A stretch of 64,000 nucleotides of DNA from PHBD01 sp964578535. GTDB lineage: Bacteria; Desulfobacterota; Syntrophia; Syntrophales; PHBD01. Location: contig CAZODI010000015.1 of assembly GCA_964578535.1 (NCBI GenBank), positions 8,657 to 72,656 of the forward strand, in the 5' to 3' direction. The notes beneath the pieces are model-generated. The model was given only the letters and a program-made list of their open reading frames with translations, ran no database searches and was not told where the DNA came from. How positions within the stretch are numbered: position 1 is the stretch's first letter; each line of letters opens with the position of its first letter. The position numbers and the translations under genes are program-made. Positions 7,640-16,785 of this stretch are shown one piece after another.

Positions 7640-9646
7640 TCATGATTCCTGGCCCGGCCTGGGACGCTTGATCCCCAGCTTCTGCATCCGCGCCCTCAGG
7701 GTGCTTGGGTGGAGTCCCAGGATCGCCGCCGCCCCTTCCTTGCCCTCGATGCGCCACCCCGTCTCCTGCAGGATCATGAGCATCTGGTTTCGCTCCATCT
7801 GTTCCAGCGTCCTGGCGCTGGAGGAGAGCGGTGAGGACAGGAGCTCGAGTTTGTCCGCCAGCTGCAGGACCGGGCCTTCGCACAGGATCACCGAGCGCTC
7901 GATGATGCTCTCCAGTTCCCGCACGTTGCCGGGCCAGGGATAGTCCTGGAGAGCGTTCATGGTCTCCTTTTTGATCGACGTGATCTGTTTGCCCAGTTTC
8001 TTGGCGTAGCGCTCCACGAACGTATGGACGAGAATCGGAATGTCCTCCTTTCGCTGGCGAAGGGGCGGGATCGTGATGGGGAATACGTTCAGCCGATAGT
8101 AGAGGTCCTGCCGGAACCGCCCCTTCCTCACCTCTTCCTCGAGATTGCGGTTGGTCGTCGCGATGATTCTCACGTCGACCTTGATGGTGGCGGGAGACCC
8201 GAGGCGCTCGAATTCCTGGTGCTGGATGACTCGAAGCAGCTTTGCCTGCGCTTCCATCGGCAGTTCGCCGAGTTCGTCCAGGCAAAGGGTGGAGCCGTTG
8301 GCGAACTCGAAGCGTCCGATCTGGCGCGTGTCGGCTCCGGTAAATGCCCCTTTTTCGCGTCCGAAAAGTTCGCTTTCGATCAGGTTTGGCGGCAGAGCCG
8401 CGCAGTTCACGGTAATGAGAGGGCGGTCCTTGCGACGGCTCATGTTGTGGATGGCCGCCGCGATCAGTTCCTTTCCCGTTCCGGTCTCCCCGAGGACCAG
8501 GACCGTCGTGTCCATGGGCGCCACCTGCTCCGCACGGTAGAGAACGTACTTCAGGCCGTCACTCTGTCCGAGGATGTAGTTGAAGGCGTGCATCCTCTTC
8601 ATTTCTTTGCGGAAAAAGATGTTCTCCGTTTCCAGGCGATCTTTCAGCGCCTTGATCTCGGCCAGAGCCGTCTGGAGCTCCATGGTCCTCTCCTGGACCC
8701 GCTGCTCCAGCTCGTTGTAGGTCTTCTGCAGGCCTTCCTCGACGGATTTGCGCTCCCGGATGTCCCGGATATGGCACTGGACGACCTCCTGACGGCCGGC
8801 CTGGTAGAGGCTGCAGACCATCTCGACGGCGATGGGGTCTCCTTCCCTCCGGGCCAGCGGCAGATCGTCGTATCGTGCGTATTTCTTCGTCCGGAGCTCG
8901 GCGAAGGTCTTCCTCGAAGCGCCGGCATCCTCCAGGAGGCCGATTTCCCAGACGGTCATCCGGTGCAGCTCCTCCAGCGAGAAGCCGGTCAGTTCCAGCA
9001 GGAACGGATTCGCGTCGATGATCCCGCCCGTGTCGGCGTTCACGATCAGGATCCCGTCCTTGGCTGTCTCGAAAAGACGGCGGTAGCGTGTCTCGGAGGT
9101 CCTCAGCGACTCCTCGATGCTCTTGCGCTTGGTCATGTCCTCAACGGCCACGAGGATCCGGTCGGTGCCCCTTCCATTGTGGTTGATCCTCCGGGCGTTG
9201 AGGAGCATGTGCATCGGACCGATGTTCGGGAAGGTGTGGTTGAGCTCGAAGTCGTGGAGCGTGTGGCCCTCGGGAATGATTCTTTCGAGGACTTCCCGCA
9301 GTTCCGGGATGTTCCAGGCCTGGTTTCCGATTTCGTAGAAGGATCGGCCGTCCGTCTCGTCGGGCGATACCTGGAACGTTTCGTAAAAGGAGCGGTTCGC
9401 CGAGTCGATTTGGAGGTCCGGGGTCAGGACAAGGAGGGGCTCACGGATGGTTTCCAGGATCCCCGCGGTGTACTGCTCGAACTTGCGCTGATGCTCAGCC
9501 CGGCTGTCCGTTGCACGCCCGGCGCCCAAGGCGTCGTTCGCATCCCTCAGGCATCGGTCGGTCTCGTCGAGCCGTGCCCGCAGACCGTCCATCTGCTTGA
9601 GCAGTTCGTGTATTTTCTTTTCCTGCGTCTGATTTTCGGGGTCCAT
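7640..9646 (-). CDS. PAS-domain sigma-54-dependent transcriptional activator
   Basis: The 668-residue protein has an N-terminal coiled coil (1-60), two PAS sensor domains (about 62-175 and 185-300), a second coiled coil (300-345), an AAA+ domain and a C-terminal Fis-type helix-turn-helix (about 625-660, AAAILGLHPSTLRARMQKLG). Walker A is GETGTGKE (386-393), the sigma-54 contact loop is GAFTGA (433-438), and LCLDELGELP is Walker B. There is no receiver domain, so it senses its signal directly through PAS, perhaps a metabolite or redox cofactor. Its targets are not obvious; the only reasonable -24/-12 element noted in the window is near the chemoreceptor at 57114. It is the last gene of the long minus-strand block. 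Confidence 0.93.
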   Translation of the reverse strand: MDPENQTQEKKIHELLKQMDGLRARLDETDRCLRDANDALGAGRATDSRAEHQRKFEQYTAGILETIREPLLVLTPDLQIDSANRSFYETFQVSPDETDGRSFYEIGNQAWNIPELREVLERIIPEGHTLHDFELNHTFPNIGPMHMLLNARRINHNGRGTDRILVAVEDMTKRKSIEESLRTSETRYRRLFETAKDGILIVNADTGGIIDANPFLLELTGFSLEELHRMTVWEIGLLEDAGASRKTFAELRTKKYARYDDLPLARREGDPIAVEMVCSLYQAGRQEVVQCHIRDIRERKSVEEGLQKTYNELEQRVQERTMELQTALAEIKALKDRLETENIFFRKEMKRMHAFNYILGQSDGLKYVLYRAEQVAPMDTTVLVLGETGTGKELIAAAIHNMSRRKDRPLITVNCAALPPNLIESELFGREKGAFTGADTRQIGRFEFANGSTLCLDELGELPMEAQAKLLRVIQHQEFERLGSPATIKVDVRIIATTNRNLEEEVRKGRFRQDLYYRLNVFPITIPPLRQRKEDIPILVHTFVERYAKKLGKQITSIKKETMNALQDYPWPGNVRELESIIERSVILCEGPVLQLADKLELLSSPLSSSARTLEQMERNQMLMILQETGWRIEGKEGAAAILGLHPSTLRARMQKLGIKRPRPGQES

Positions 9647-9766
9647 GAGGCGTCATCCCGAGTGTGAGGAAAGACCGTTACGCTGCAGGGACAAGGTCCC
9701 ACAGAGGCACCCTTGCGTCCATCGGGGGAATGCCCGGAAGGACGGCCGATTGTTCTGATTTCCCTC

Positions 9767-10056
9767 TCAGGGATTGCGGGAGGAAGGGGGAAGGAAATGG
9801 GACTGCCACGGGAGGCGGAGCGCCCGCAGGCAGGGCACTCCGCCCGGTTCCATCCGATGTCGACGACGCGAATCTCGAAGATGAGGCTGCGGCCCGACAG
9901 CGGATGGTTTCCGTCGACCGTCACATGGTCGTCCTCGATCTTGACGACGCGCTCCACCTCTTCGCTCCCGTCGGCCAGCGTGAATGCGACGTCCGCTGAG
10001 CACGCGGCCGCCACGCGGACCTTCCGGGCCCGGCCCTCCCTCATGCACCGAGGCAC
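9767..10056 (-). pseudogene. Truncated SlyD/FKBP-type peptidyl-prolyl isomerase
   Basis: The reading frame contains FTLADGSEEVERVVKIEDD, then HVTVDGNHPLSGRSLIFEI and RVVDI. This matches the second half of SlyD-type FKBP proteins (VxxDxNHPLAGKxLxFEVEV). The N-terminal half of the FKBP domain, including the first strands and active-site residues, is absent: the frame opens inside the last codons of the superoxide dismutase gene. Past the SlyD-like part, the frame runs on without homology into the neighbouring activator gene. A deletion that joined the sod end to the slyD middle would explain the arrangement. A short expressed product cannot be excluded. Confidence 0.65.
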
Positions 10057-10784
10057 TGGGACGCAAACGGCCAGTTGACCAGGTGGTCGAGGACGGCCCG
10101 GACGTATTCGGCGCGCCGGTTCTGGTAGTCCAGATAATAGGAGTGCTCCCAGACGTCGATGACCAGGAGCGGCGTCATGCCCATGGTCAGGGGCGTGTCC
10201 GCATTGGCCGTCTTCATGACCCGCAGCCGGCCGCCGTCCAAGGCCAACCAGGCCCAGCCGCTCCCGAACTGTCCCAGCGCTGCCTCCGTCCAGGCCTTCC
10301 TGAACCCCTCCAGGCTGTCGAAGGAAGACTCGATCCGCCGCAGCAGCGGGGCCGGCGGCACGCCCCCTCCTCCGGGAGTCAGGCTGCGCCAGTAGAGATC
10401 GTGGTTCCAGGCCTGAGCGGCATTGTTGAACAGGGACGCCGTCTCCGACTGTCCGGCGGAAGCCTTGACGATCTCTTCGAGGGGCCTGCCGGCGAACTCC
10501 GTGCCGGCGATCATGCGGTTGACGTTGTCGACGTACGCCTTGTGATGCTTCCCGTGATGGAACTCGAGGGTTCTCGCTGAAACGTAGGGCTCGAGAGCCT
10601 TGACGGAGAAGGGCAGGGGTGGCAGCCGGACGGTCTCGGAGGCCCGTGCCTTCCCCGCGAAGCCGCCGAGTAGCGCCATCAGCGCGACGGCAGCGGAGCC
10701 GCGCAGGAAATCGCGCCGGCTGCGTGAGGAGGGCCCGACGGCTGCCTCGGTCATATCGAAAAACAGGATCTCCTCTCCTCTCAT
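10041..10784 (-). CDS. Tat-exported Fe/Mn superoxide dismutase
   Basis: The 247-residue enzyme dismutates superoxide. Residues 21-48 form a twin-arginine signal (SRSRRDFLRGSAAVALMALLGGF), so the protein is predicted to be exported folded with its metal. Metal ligands are His76 (LEFHHGKHH), His128 (AAQAWNHDLYW), Asp210 and His214 (DVWEHSYYLDY). Gln124 next to the second His is the arrangement of Fe-type enzymes. ATG 10784 is chosen because GAGGAGG lies 7 nt upstream; 24 extra codons to an upstream start are not supported. It follows uspA by 47 nt in a likely wrbA-uspA-sod stress unit. Exported SOD protects the periplasm of an anaerobe during oxygen exposure. Confidence 0.92.
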   Translation of the reverse strand: MRGEEILFFDMTEAAVGPSSRSRRDFLRGSAAVALMALLGGFAGKARASETVRLPPLPFSVKALEPYVSARTLEFHHGKHHKAYVDNVNRMIAGTEFAGRPLEEIVKASAGQSETASLFNNAAQAWNHDLYWRSLTPGGGGVPPAPLLRRIESSFDSLEGFRKAWTEAALGQFGSGWAWLALDGGRLRVMKTANADTPLTMGMTPLLVIDVWEHSYYLDYQNRRAEYVRAVLDHLVNWPFASQCLGA

Positions 10785-10831
10785 GTCTTTCCTCCTCTCG
10801 AATCGGTAGTGCCCGGCCGCCATGGTCCCGC

Positions 10832-11278
10832 TCACCGGACCACGAGCACCTCGCACCCTGCGTTTCGGACGACCCGCTCCGCCACGCTCCCGATGAGGCT
10901 CTTCAGGAGACCCGTCCTGCCGTGGGAGCCCATCACGATCAGATCGATCCCCAGGTCCTTCTGCTCCTTGAGGATTGTCTCGACCGGCAGCCCTTTTTTG
11001 ATGTCGTAAGCGATCTGGACCTTCCCGCCGGAAGCGATTGCCTTCACTTCTTCGTCCAGACGCTCTTTCGAAGTCTTGATGGCCGCATTCTCAAGGAAAG
11101 CGACCTGCTCGAACGGAAGACAGTAGTCGACCGCACACTGCTGCAGCCCCTCGTCATACACATGAAGAAGAAAGATCTTTGACTTGTGCTGCTCCGCGAT
11201 CGCCACCGCCTCCCTGAGGGCCTTGTCGGCATGCTCTGAGAAATCTGTCGGCACTAAAATGTTCTTGGGCGCAAACAT
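10832..11278 (-). CDS. Universal stress protein, UspA family
   Basis: The 148-residue single-domain USP opens with NILVPTDFSEHADKAL and closes with the ATP-binding signature GSHGRTGLLKSLIGSVAERVV (G-2x-G-9x-G-S/T), so it is expected to bind nucleotide and dimerise in the cytoplasm. It has several cysteines in the middle (QQCAVDYCLP), unusual for the family. An AGGAGAA box precedes the ATG. Gene order wrbA-uspA-sod on one strand with 47-78 nt gaps suggests a common stress-response unit. Confidence 0.9.
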   Translation of the reverse strand: MFAPKNILVPTDFSEHADKALREAVAIAEQHKSKIFLLHVYDEGLQQCAVDYCLPFEQVAFLENAAIKTSKERLDEEVKAIASGGKVQIAYDIKKGLPVETILKEQKDLGIDLIVMGSHGRTGLLKSLIGSVAERVVRNAGCEVLVVR

Positions 11279-11356
11279 GGTTCTTCTCCTTTCTTTCCGT
11301 CATCAAAGCGGACGTATGCCCGGAAACGGTAACGTCAACGACCGGACCGCACGGCT

Positions 11357-11968
11357 TCACCCGGCAAGTTTCGCAGCGATCTCGGCTACATGCCTTCCCT
11401 GGTATCGGGCACCGTCCAGTTCGTTCTCCGACGGCAGCCGCTCACCCTTCCCTCCGGCAATGGTCGAAGCGCCATAGGGCGAGCAGCCGGTGATCTCGTC
11501 CATCCGCGTCTGGCCCGTGAACGAGTAAGGAAGGCCGACAACGATCATGCCCAGGTGGAGAAGTGTCGTGTGGAGACCCAGAATCGTCGCTTCCTGGCCG
11601 CCGTGCTGGGTGGCGCTGCTTGTGAACACGCTCCCGACCTTTCCCACCAGCGACCCCTTCGACCAGAGTCTTCCCGTCCCGTCGAGAAACTGCCTCATCT
11701 GGCCGCAGACAGTCCCGTATCGGGTCGGGGCGCCGAAGATGACGGCGGCCGCCCGCGGCAGGTCCTCCACGGTGCAGACGGGAATGTGCTCCTGCTTCTG
11801 CTGGGCCTCGAAAGCGCCCATTTTCCGCAGGATTTCTTCCGGGAGCGTCTCTGGTACGCGGAGCAGCTCGACATCCGCCCCGCTTACGCCCTTCGCGCCT
11901 TCCACGACGGCTTCGGCCATTCGGTGGATGTGCCCGTACGATGAATAATACACGACCAGGATCTTCAT
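11357..11968 (-). CDS. wrbA: WrbA-like NAD(P)H:quinone oxidoreductase
   Basis: The 203-residue flavodoxin-fold protein reduces quinones by two electrons, avoiding semiquinone formation. It shows the FMN loop YYSSYGHIHRMAEAV near residue 8, the second FMN loop GAPTRYGTVCGQMRQFLDGTG near residue 82 and the late SATQHGGQEATILGLHTTLLHLGM segment typical of WrbA. Start ATG 11968 has AAAGGAGG 7 nt upstream; 28 additional in-frame codons upstream lack homology. It heads the wrbA-uspA-sod group, just downstream of the oxidoreductase operon. Confidence 0.92.
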   Translation of the reverse strand: MKILVVYYSSYGHIHRMAEAVVEGAKGVSGADVELLRVPETLPEEILRKMGAFEAQQKQEHIPVCTVEDLPRAAAVIFGAPTRYGTVCGQMRQFLDGTGRLWSKGSLVGKVGSVFTSSATQHGGQEATILGLHTTLLHLGMIVVGLPYSFTGQTRMDEITGCSPYGASTIAGGKGERLPSENELDGARYQGRHVAEIAAKLAG

Positions 11969-12071
11969 CTGCGTCCTCCTTTCGCTCGAGAATGGTTGTT
12001 CTCCGCGGAATCTGCCCGTCCCTTTCCGCCGGAGGGAACCGGCGGCTTTCATGGACCCCGAAGCCCCTCTG

Positions 12072-12899
12072 TCACCGCATCATCACGCAGGGCAGCCCCA
12101 GCTGGTTGCGGATGTCCTCGTCGGTGATCCTCTCTCCGTAAAGGGTCTTTCCCGTCCGGCATTCCGTCTCTTCGTTGCGGTACAGGATGCCGATGGGGAT
12201 CCGGTCGCCCCACACGGCGGCGGTCTTCATGGCCTGGAACAGGTCTGTCCTCGGCTTCCTCAGCCGATAGACCCGCTCGCCGCACCACTCGTAGGTGTTG
12301 GTCCTGTTGAAGCTGACGCAGGGCTGGAGAATGTCCACGACGGATGTCCCCCGGAAGAGGATCGCCTCGCGGATCAGGTCCTTCAGGTGGCTCTTGTCGC
12401 CGGCATATCCCCGGGCCACGAACGGCGCCCCCATCGAGAGGGCCAGGAGCACCGGATTGAGGGGCAGGTTCCGGTTCCCCTCCGGATCAAGGGAATTCAC
12501 GGTGCCGGGATCGGTGGTCGGTGATGTCTGGCCCTTGGTCAGGGCGTAGACCTGATTGTCCGACACGAGAATCGTGATGTCGAGCCGCCTGCGGATGGTC
12601 TGAATGAAATGGTTGCCGCCTTCCCCGTAGTGGCACCCGTCTCCGGAATAGGCGATCACGGTCAGGTCCGGTCTGGCCAGCTTGATCCCGACTGCCAGCG
12701 GCAGAGAGCGTCCGTGGAGTCCGTTGAAGAAGTTGACGTCTATGTAGTGTGGCATCTTTGCCGCCTGCCCGATGCCGGAGGTCACGACGATGTCCTTTCG
12801 CGGGACGGGCAGCTCCCGGATCGCCTTCTCAAGGGCGTCGCGGATGGCGAAGTTTCCGCAGCCCGGGCACCAGGCGATATCGGATCGTGCGGTCATCAT
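12072..12899 (-). CDS. 2-oxoacid:ferredoxin oxidoreductase, beta (TPP) subunit
   Basis: The 275-residue subunit binds thiamine diphosphate. It begins with the family motif WCPGCGNFAIRDAL and carries the TPP motif YSGDGCHYGEGGNHF ending in SDNQVY. With the alpha/gamma subunit upstream it should oxidatively decarboxylate a 2-oxoacid and reduce ferredoxin, or run in reverse. Substrate (2-oxoglutarate, branched-chain or aryl-pyruvate) is not decidable from sequence. The start codon overlaps the stop of the preceding gene by 4 nt (ATGA), implying translational coupling. Residues 130-150 hold the usual LTKGQTSPTT segment. Confidence 0.92.
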   Translation of the reverse strand: MMTARSDIAWCPGCGNFAIRDALEKAIRELPVPRKDIVVTSGIGQAAKMPHYIDVNFFNGLHGRSLPLAVGIKLARPDLTVIAYSGDGCHYGEGGNHFIQTIRRRLDITILVSDNQVYALTKGQTSPTTDPGTVNSLDPEGNRNLPLNPVLLALSMGAPFVARGYAGDKSHLKDLIREAILFRGTSVVDILQPCVSFNRTNTYEWCGERVYRLRKPRTDLFQAMKTAAVWGDRIPIGILYRNEETECRTGKTLYGERITDEDIRNQLGLPCVMMR

Positions 12900-14533
12900 C
12901 GGTCACCTCCGGTCACGATGCGTCTGAGGGACCGGCACAGTTCGCCCACCGTGAAGCACTCCCCGTTGTATTTCAGGACGGACTCGGACACTTCGATCCC
13001 GAGCTCTCTCTTCAGGAGTGCTGCGAACTGCCCGCCGGCGTTGTTTTCCACCGAAACGAGCCTGCGCGACTTCAGGTCGTGGGGCGCGATCATCTCCGCC
13101 GCCAGCGGGTAGACCTGCCCGAAATGGAGGCCGGCGATCCGGATCCCTTCCCCGACCAGCCACTCCACCGCCTCCTGGAGGATGAGCCGGTTGGAGCCCC
13201 AGCAGAGGACAAGGGTGTCTGCTTCTACGTCCCCGAACCGTGTCGGCGGCACAGCGGCGTTCCTCAGGAGGTTTTGCCTGCCGAAGCGCTTGTCCACCAT
13301 CCGCATCCGGAGTTCCAGATCCTCCGTGATCTTCCCCTCCTCGTCATGTTCGTCGGAGTCGACCCGCACCAGGGAGTCCGACAGCCCCGGGAAGGCGAGA
13401 GGAGAGATACCGTCCTCCGTCAGCCGGTATCTCCGGTAGGCGCTGTCCACCGCGGGCGGCTCCCGGAACCTCGGCTCGAGGGCAAGGGCCTCCTCCACGA
13501 CATGGACGGAGTCGGCGAAATACTGGTCCGTCAAGAGAAAGACGGGAATCTGGAAACGATCGGCCAGGTCGAAACTGTCCCTTGCCAGCCGGATCGCCTC
13601 GTGGATCGACCCCGGCGCGAAGACGATCCGTGCGAACTCGCCGTGGCCGGCGTGAACGACGAAGTTGAGGTCCGCCTGTTCCGTCCGGGTCGGCAGTCCC
13701 GTTGCAGGACCGGGCCTCTGGGCGATGACGATCACGATCGGCGTCTCCGTCATCCCCGCCAGGGAGACGCCCTCCTGCATGAGGGCGAAGCCGCCGCCGG
13801 ATGTGGCGACCATGGCCCGGACACCCGCATACGACGCGCCCAGGGCCATGTTGACGGCGGATATCTCGTCTTCCGCCTGCTCGAAGTGCACAGGGGCGGA
13901 CCGCGCCGCCATGCTGAAATGGTGCATGATTGAAGTCGCCGGTGTCATCGGGTAGCCCGCCATGAACTGGCATCCCCCCAGGATTGCGCCAAGCGCCAGC
14001 GCCTGGTTTCCGTCCAGCCGGCAACTCGTGCCGGCTCTCGGCGGAATGGCAACGTGGCCCGCAACGTTCCAGCGTTCGGCGAACGATCGGCCCCGCTTCA
14101 GGAGGTCCCGGCGTTCCTCGCCCGCCGCGTCTGCGACCCGGTCGGAATCCGCACCGATGACGGAGAGGAGGAGGCCCACGATGACGGAGTTCGAGGCGAC
14201 GGCGCTTCCGAAGGCGGACCGGGCTTCGCTTTCGATTTCCCGGGTCATTTCGCGGGAAAGGTAGATGCCTCCCTCCCGAAGGTTCGGCCGGTGGCGCCTC
14301 TCGGTTTCACCGTCCAGGGCCACGATCATGTCCCAGGGCTTTCCGCTGAGGGCGTGGACCGGGTGATCGGCGATGCGGATCATGTGAAAGTTGTGGCCGC
14401 CCCGGACCCTGGACATGTAATTCTTGGTGGCGAAGAAGTGATAGCCGAGGGCCGCCAGCATCTCCGTCGCTTCCAGCTCGACGGAAAAGGCGCCCTGTCC
14501 GGCTTCTCCGCCGATGACGACGCTGAAATCCAT
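12896..14533 (-). CDS. 2-oxoacid:ferredoxin oxidoreductase, fused gamma-alpha subunit
   Basis: The 545-residue protein joins the gamma domain (about 1-180: VVIGGEAGQGAFSVELEATEML, NYMSRVRGGHNFHMIR) to the alpha pyrimidine-binding domain (about 195-545: GNQALALGAILGGCQFMAGYPMTPATSI, ATSGGGFALMQEGVSLAGMTE). This fused layout is typical of KorA/VorA-type two-subunit enzymes. Start ATG 14533 has GGAGGGAGGT 6 nt upstream; the frame is open much further upstream but only as an antiphase shadow of the EtfA gene. It ends with a 4-nt overlap into the beta subunit. Co-localisation with EtfAB and an acyl-CoA dehydrogenase ties it to ferredoxin-linked acid oxidation. Confidence 0.92.
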   Translation of the reverse strand: MDFSVVIGGEAGQGAFSVELEATEMLAALGYHFFATKNYMSRVRGGHNFHMIRIADHPVHALSGKPWDMIVALDGETERRHRPNLREGGIYLSREMTREIESEARSAFGSAVASNSVIVGLLLSVIGADSDRVADAAGEERRDLLKRGRSFAERWNVAGHVAIPPRAGTSCRLDGNQALALGAILGGCQFMAGYPMTPATSIMHHFSMAARSAPVHFEQAEDEISAVNMALGASYAGVRAMVATSGGGFALMQEGVSLAGMTETPIVIVIAQRPGPATGLPTRTEQADLNFVVHAGHGEFARIVFAPGSIHEAIRLARDSFDLADRFQIPVFLLTDQYFADSVHVVEEALALEPRFREPPAVDSAYRRYRLTEDGISPLAFPGLSDSLVRVDSDEHDEEGKITEDLELRMRMVDKRFGRQNLLRNAAVPPTRFGDVEADTLVLCWGSNRLILQEAVEWLVGEGIRIAGLHFGQVYPLAAEMIAPHDLKSRRLVSVENNAGGQFAALLKRELGIEVSESVLKYNGECFTVGELCRSLRRIVTGGDR

Positions 14534-14580
14534 GATGGGACCTCCCTCCAGGCTCTTCCCCGCGGTCCAGCCGCAGTCCG

Positions 14581-15825
14581 TCATGAACGCGACAGGACGG
14601 CCTCGGCGGCCTCGGCAGCGAAGCTGCGCGTGCCCGCCAGTCTCTTCTTGAACTCGTCGATCAGGGCCGGAATCACCGCGAAGAGGTCGCCGACGATCCC
14701 GTAATTTGCGATCTGGAAGATCGGGGCGTCCGGATTCTTGTTGATGGCGACGATGACCCGGGACGTTTTCATCCCCGCCAGGTGCTGGATCGCGCCGGAG
14801 ATGCCGCAGGCGATGTACAGGTCCGGGCGCACGGTGCGCCCTGTCTGCCCCACTTGGTGAGCATAAGAGATCCAGCCGGCGTCCACGGCTGAGCGGGACG
14901 CCCCGACCGCACCTCCCAACAGATCCGCGAGGCGGCGGATCGGCTCGAATCCCGCCGCGCTTCCGACGCCCCTCCCCCCGGCCACGATGACCTTCGCGCT
15001 GGCCAGGTGGACCGTTTCCGTTTCCTCCGTGAAGTCGACGACCCGGGTCGGTACCTTCTCTTCCGGAATCGCGGGGGCGACCCGGACGATCTGCCCCTGC
15101 CGGGTCCGGTCCGGTATCGGCAACTCGAAGACGTGGTGCCGGACGGTGGCCATCTGCGGACGGTAGTCCCGGCACAGGATCGTGGCCATGATATTCCCGC
15201 CGAAGGCCGGCCGCGTCTGGAGCAGGAGCCCCGTGTCCGTGTCGATGTCAAGTCCGGTGCAGTCGGCCGTGAGCCCCGTGTGGAGATCCGCCGCCATCGC
15301 GCCCGCCAGGTCGCGTCCGCGGGCGCTGGCACCCAGAAGGAAGATTTCCGGCATGTGTTCCCGGACGAGCCCGAGGAGCGTCCCGGCATAGGGGATCGTC
15401 CGGTACGTTTCGAACAGCGGATCATCCGCCAGAAACACGCGGTCTGCCCCGAAGGAGACCGCTTCGGCCGCGATGTGCCCGACGTCGCGGCCCAGCACGC
15501 AAGCCGTAAGAGCTGTGCCGCGGGTGTCCGCGAGTCTACGCCCCTGCCCGAGCATTTCCGCGGAGACTTCGCACATCCTCCCGTGGAACTGCTCGATCCA
15601 GACCCAGACACCCCGGTAGGCCGACAGGCGCTCCGCGTCACCCCCCGAGAGCCTGGGGATCATAAGCGCCATGACCGGGCAGGCGTCGATGCAGGCCCCG
15701 CAGGCGGTGCATTTCTCGTTCACGACGACGACGTCATCCACGAGATCGAGCGCACCGTAAGGACAGGCATCGATGCAGGCCCCGCACCCGAGGCATTTTT
15801 CCTTGTCGATCTTCAGGAGACCCAT
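14581..15825 (-). CDS. etfA: Electron transfer flavoprotein alpha subunit with N-terminal 2[4Fe-4S] domain
   Basis: The 414-residue protein begins with a bacterial-ferredoxin domain (CLGCGACIDACP and CTACGACIDACP, residues about 11-55), then an ETF-alpha N-domain, and the FAD domain with VAGGRGVG, QVGQTGRTVRPDLYI and GISGAIQHLAG. Ferredoxin-domain EtfA proteins occur in electron-bifurcating or ferredoxin-linked ETFs of anaerobes. ATG 15825 (GCGGGG 5-8 nt upstream) is chosen over a TTG six codons earlier. It is between EtfB upstream and KorA downstream. The extra clusters could pass electrons to or from ferredoxin. Confidence 0.92.
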   Translation of the reverse strand: MGLLKIDKEKCLGCGACIDACPYGALDLVDDVVVVNEKCTACGACIDACPVMALMIPRLSGGDAERLSAYRGVWVWIEQFHGRMCEVSAEMLGQGRRLADTRGTALTACVLGRDVGHIAAEAVSFGADRVFLADDPLFETYRTIPYAGTLLGLVREHMPEIFLLGASARGRDLAGAMAADLHTGLTADCTGLDIDTDTGLLLQTRPAFGGNIMATILCRDYRPQMATVRHHVFELPIPDRTRQGQIVRVAPAIPEEKVPTRVVDFTEETETVHLASAKVIVAGGRGVGSAAGFEPIRRLADLLGGAVGASRSAVDAGWISYAHQVGQTGRTVRPDLYIACGISGAIQHLAGMKTSRVIVAINKNPDAPIFQIANYGIVGDLFAVIPALIDEFKKRLAGTRSFAAEAAEAVLSRS

Positions 15826-15962
15826 TCGTATCCCCGCAAGCAACCTCTCGTTTCATGCCCGGAGGGACCGCGGCACGGCCCCTGCCGGTCCCGCCGGAAC
15901 GGCGATTCTTTTGAACGGGATGCACCGACGCCGCAGCAGTTCGCGGACCCGTTCGCGATCGG

Positions 15963-16763
15963 TTAGAGCACGTGTTCGGCCAGAAGCCGATCCGCCAGGA
16001 GCGACACCGCGGCCTCAACGCGCTCCCCGCTGAAGATCTCCGGGCTCCCCTTCCGTCCGGGGGGGCTGAAAATCCTCACAACCTGCGTGGGACTGCCGGA
16101 CAATCCCAGGCTGGCGGGATCGGCGCCCGGGAGGTCGGAGGCCTTCCACGTCCGGATCCCGACCCGGAACGAGCGGCGCAGGTCATAGAGCGTCGCGGCC
16201 CGCGGCTGGTTGATGTCCTTCACCACCGTCAGGAGGGCGGGAAGCTTTCCTTCCACGATCTCGCGCCCTTCCTCCAGGAGGCGCTCCACGACGACTGTGC
16301 CCGCCTCCGGATCGAGGGAATGAATGCGGAACACATAGGTCAGCGGAGTGAGGCCCAGCTGCCGGGCGATTCCCGGCCCGACCTGCCCCGTGTCACCGTC
16401 GATGGCCTGCTTTCCGCACAGGACCATGTCGCAGGCGCCCAGTTTCCGGATCGCCAGCGCCAGCGTGTACGATGTCGCCCAGGAGTCAGAACCCGCAAAG
16501 GCCCTGTCTGAGAGCAGAATGCCCTCGTCGACGCCCATCCCCATGGCTTCCCGAAGGGCCTCCGCGGCCTGTGGCGGCCCCATGGAAATCGCCGTAACCC
16601 TGCCGCCGAACTTCTCCCGGAGGCGGATCCCCTCCTCGATGGCGTACAGGTCGAAGGGGTTGACGATGTTCGGGATGCCCTCGCGGATCAGTGTGTTCGT
16701 CTCGGGGTCGATCCGGACATCCGCCGTGTTGGGCACCTGCTTCAGGCAGACGATGATGTTCAT
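15963..16763 (-). CDS. etfB: Electron transfer flavoprotein beta subunit
   Basis: The 266-residue subunit opens with MNIIVCLKQVPNTADVRID and has the conserved NPFDLYAIEEGIRL, the GKQAIDGDTGQVGPGIA motif near residue 120 and the family C-terminus with a basic segment. It pairs with EtfA to accept electrons from acyl-CoA dehydrogenase. Whether it carries the second FAD of bifurcating ETFs instead of AMP cannot be decided by eye; the GDTGQVGPG region is where that difference lies. ATG 16763 is chosen because homology begins there. It follows the PfpI-family gene by 22 nt. Confidence 0.93.
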   Translation of the reverse strand: MNIIVCLKQVPNTADVRIDPETNTLIREGIPNIVNPFDLYAIEEGIRLREKFGGRVTAISMGPPQAAEALREAMGMGVDEGILLSDRAFAGSDSWATSYTLALAIRKLGACDMVLCGKQAIDGDTGQVGPGIARQLGLTPLTYVFRIHSLDPEAGTVVVERLLEEGREIVEGKLPALLTVVKDINQPRAATLYDLRRSFRVGIRTWKASDLPGADPASLGLSGSPTQVVRIFSPPGRKGSPEIFSGERVEAAVSLLADRLLAEHVL

Positions 16764-16785
16764 GCAGACCCTCTCTCCGGCCGCG

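Noticed and set aside
14534..15175. Possible N-terminal extension of the KorA gene
   Set aside because: The extra residues are an out-of-phase shadow of the EtfA gene; the strong ribosome binding site and family start are at 14533.
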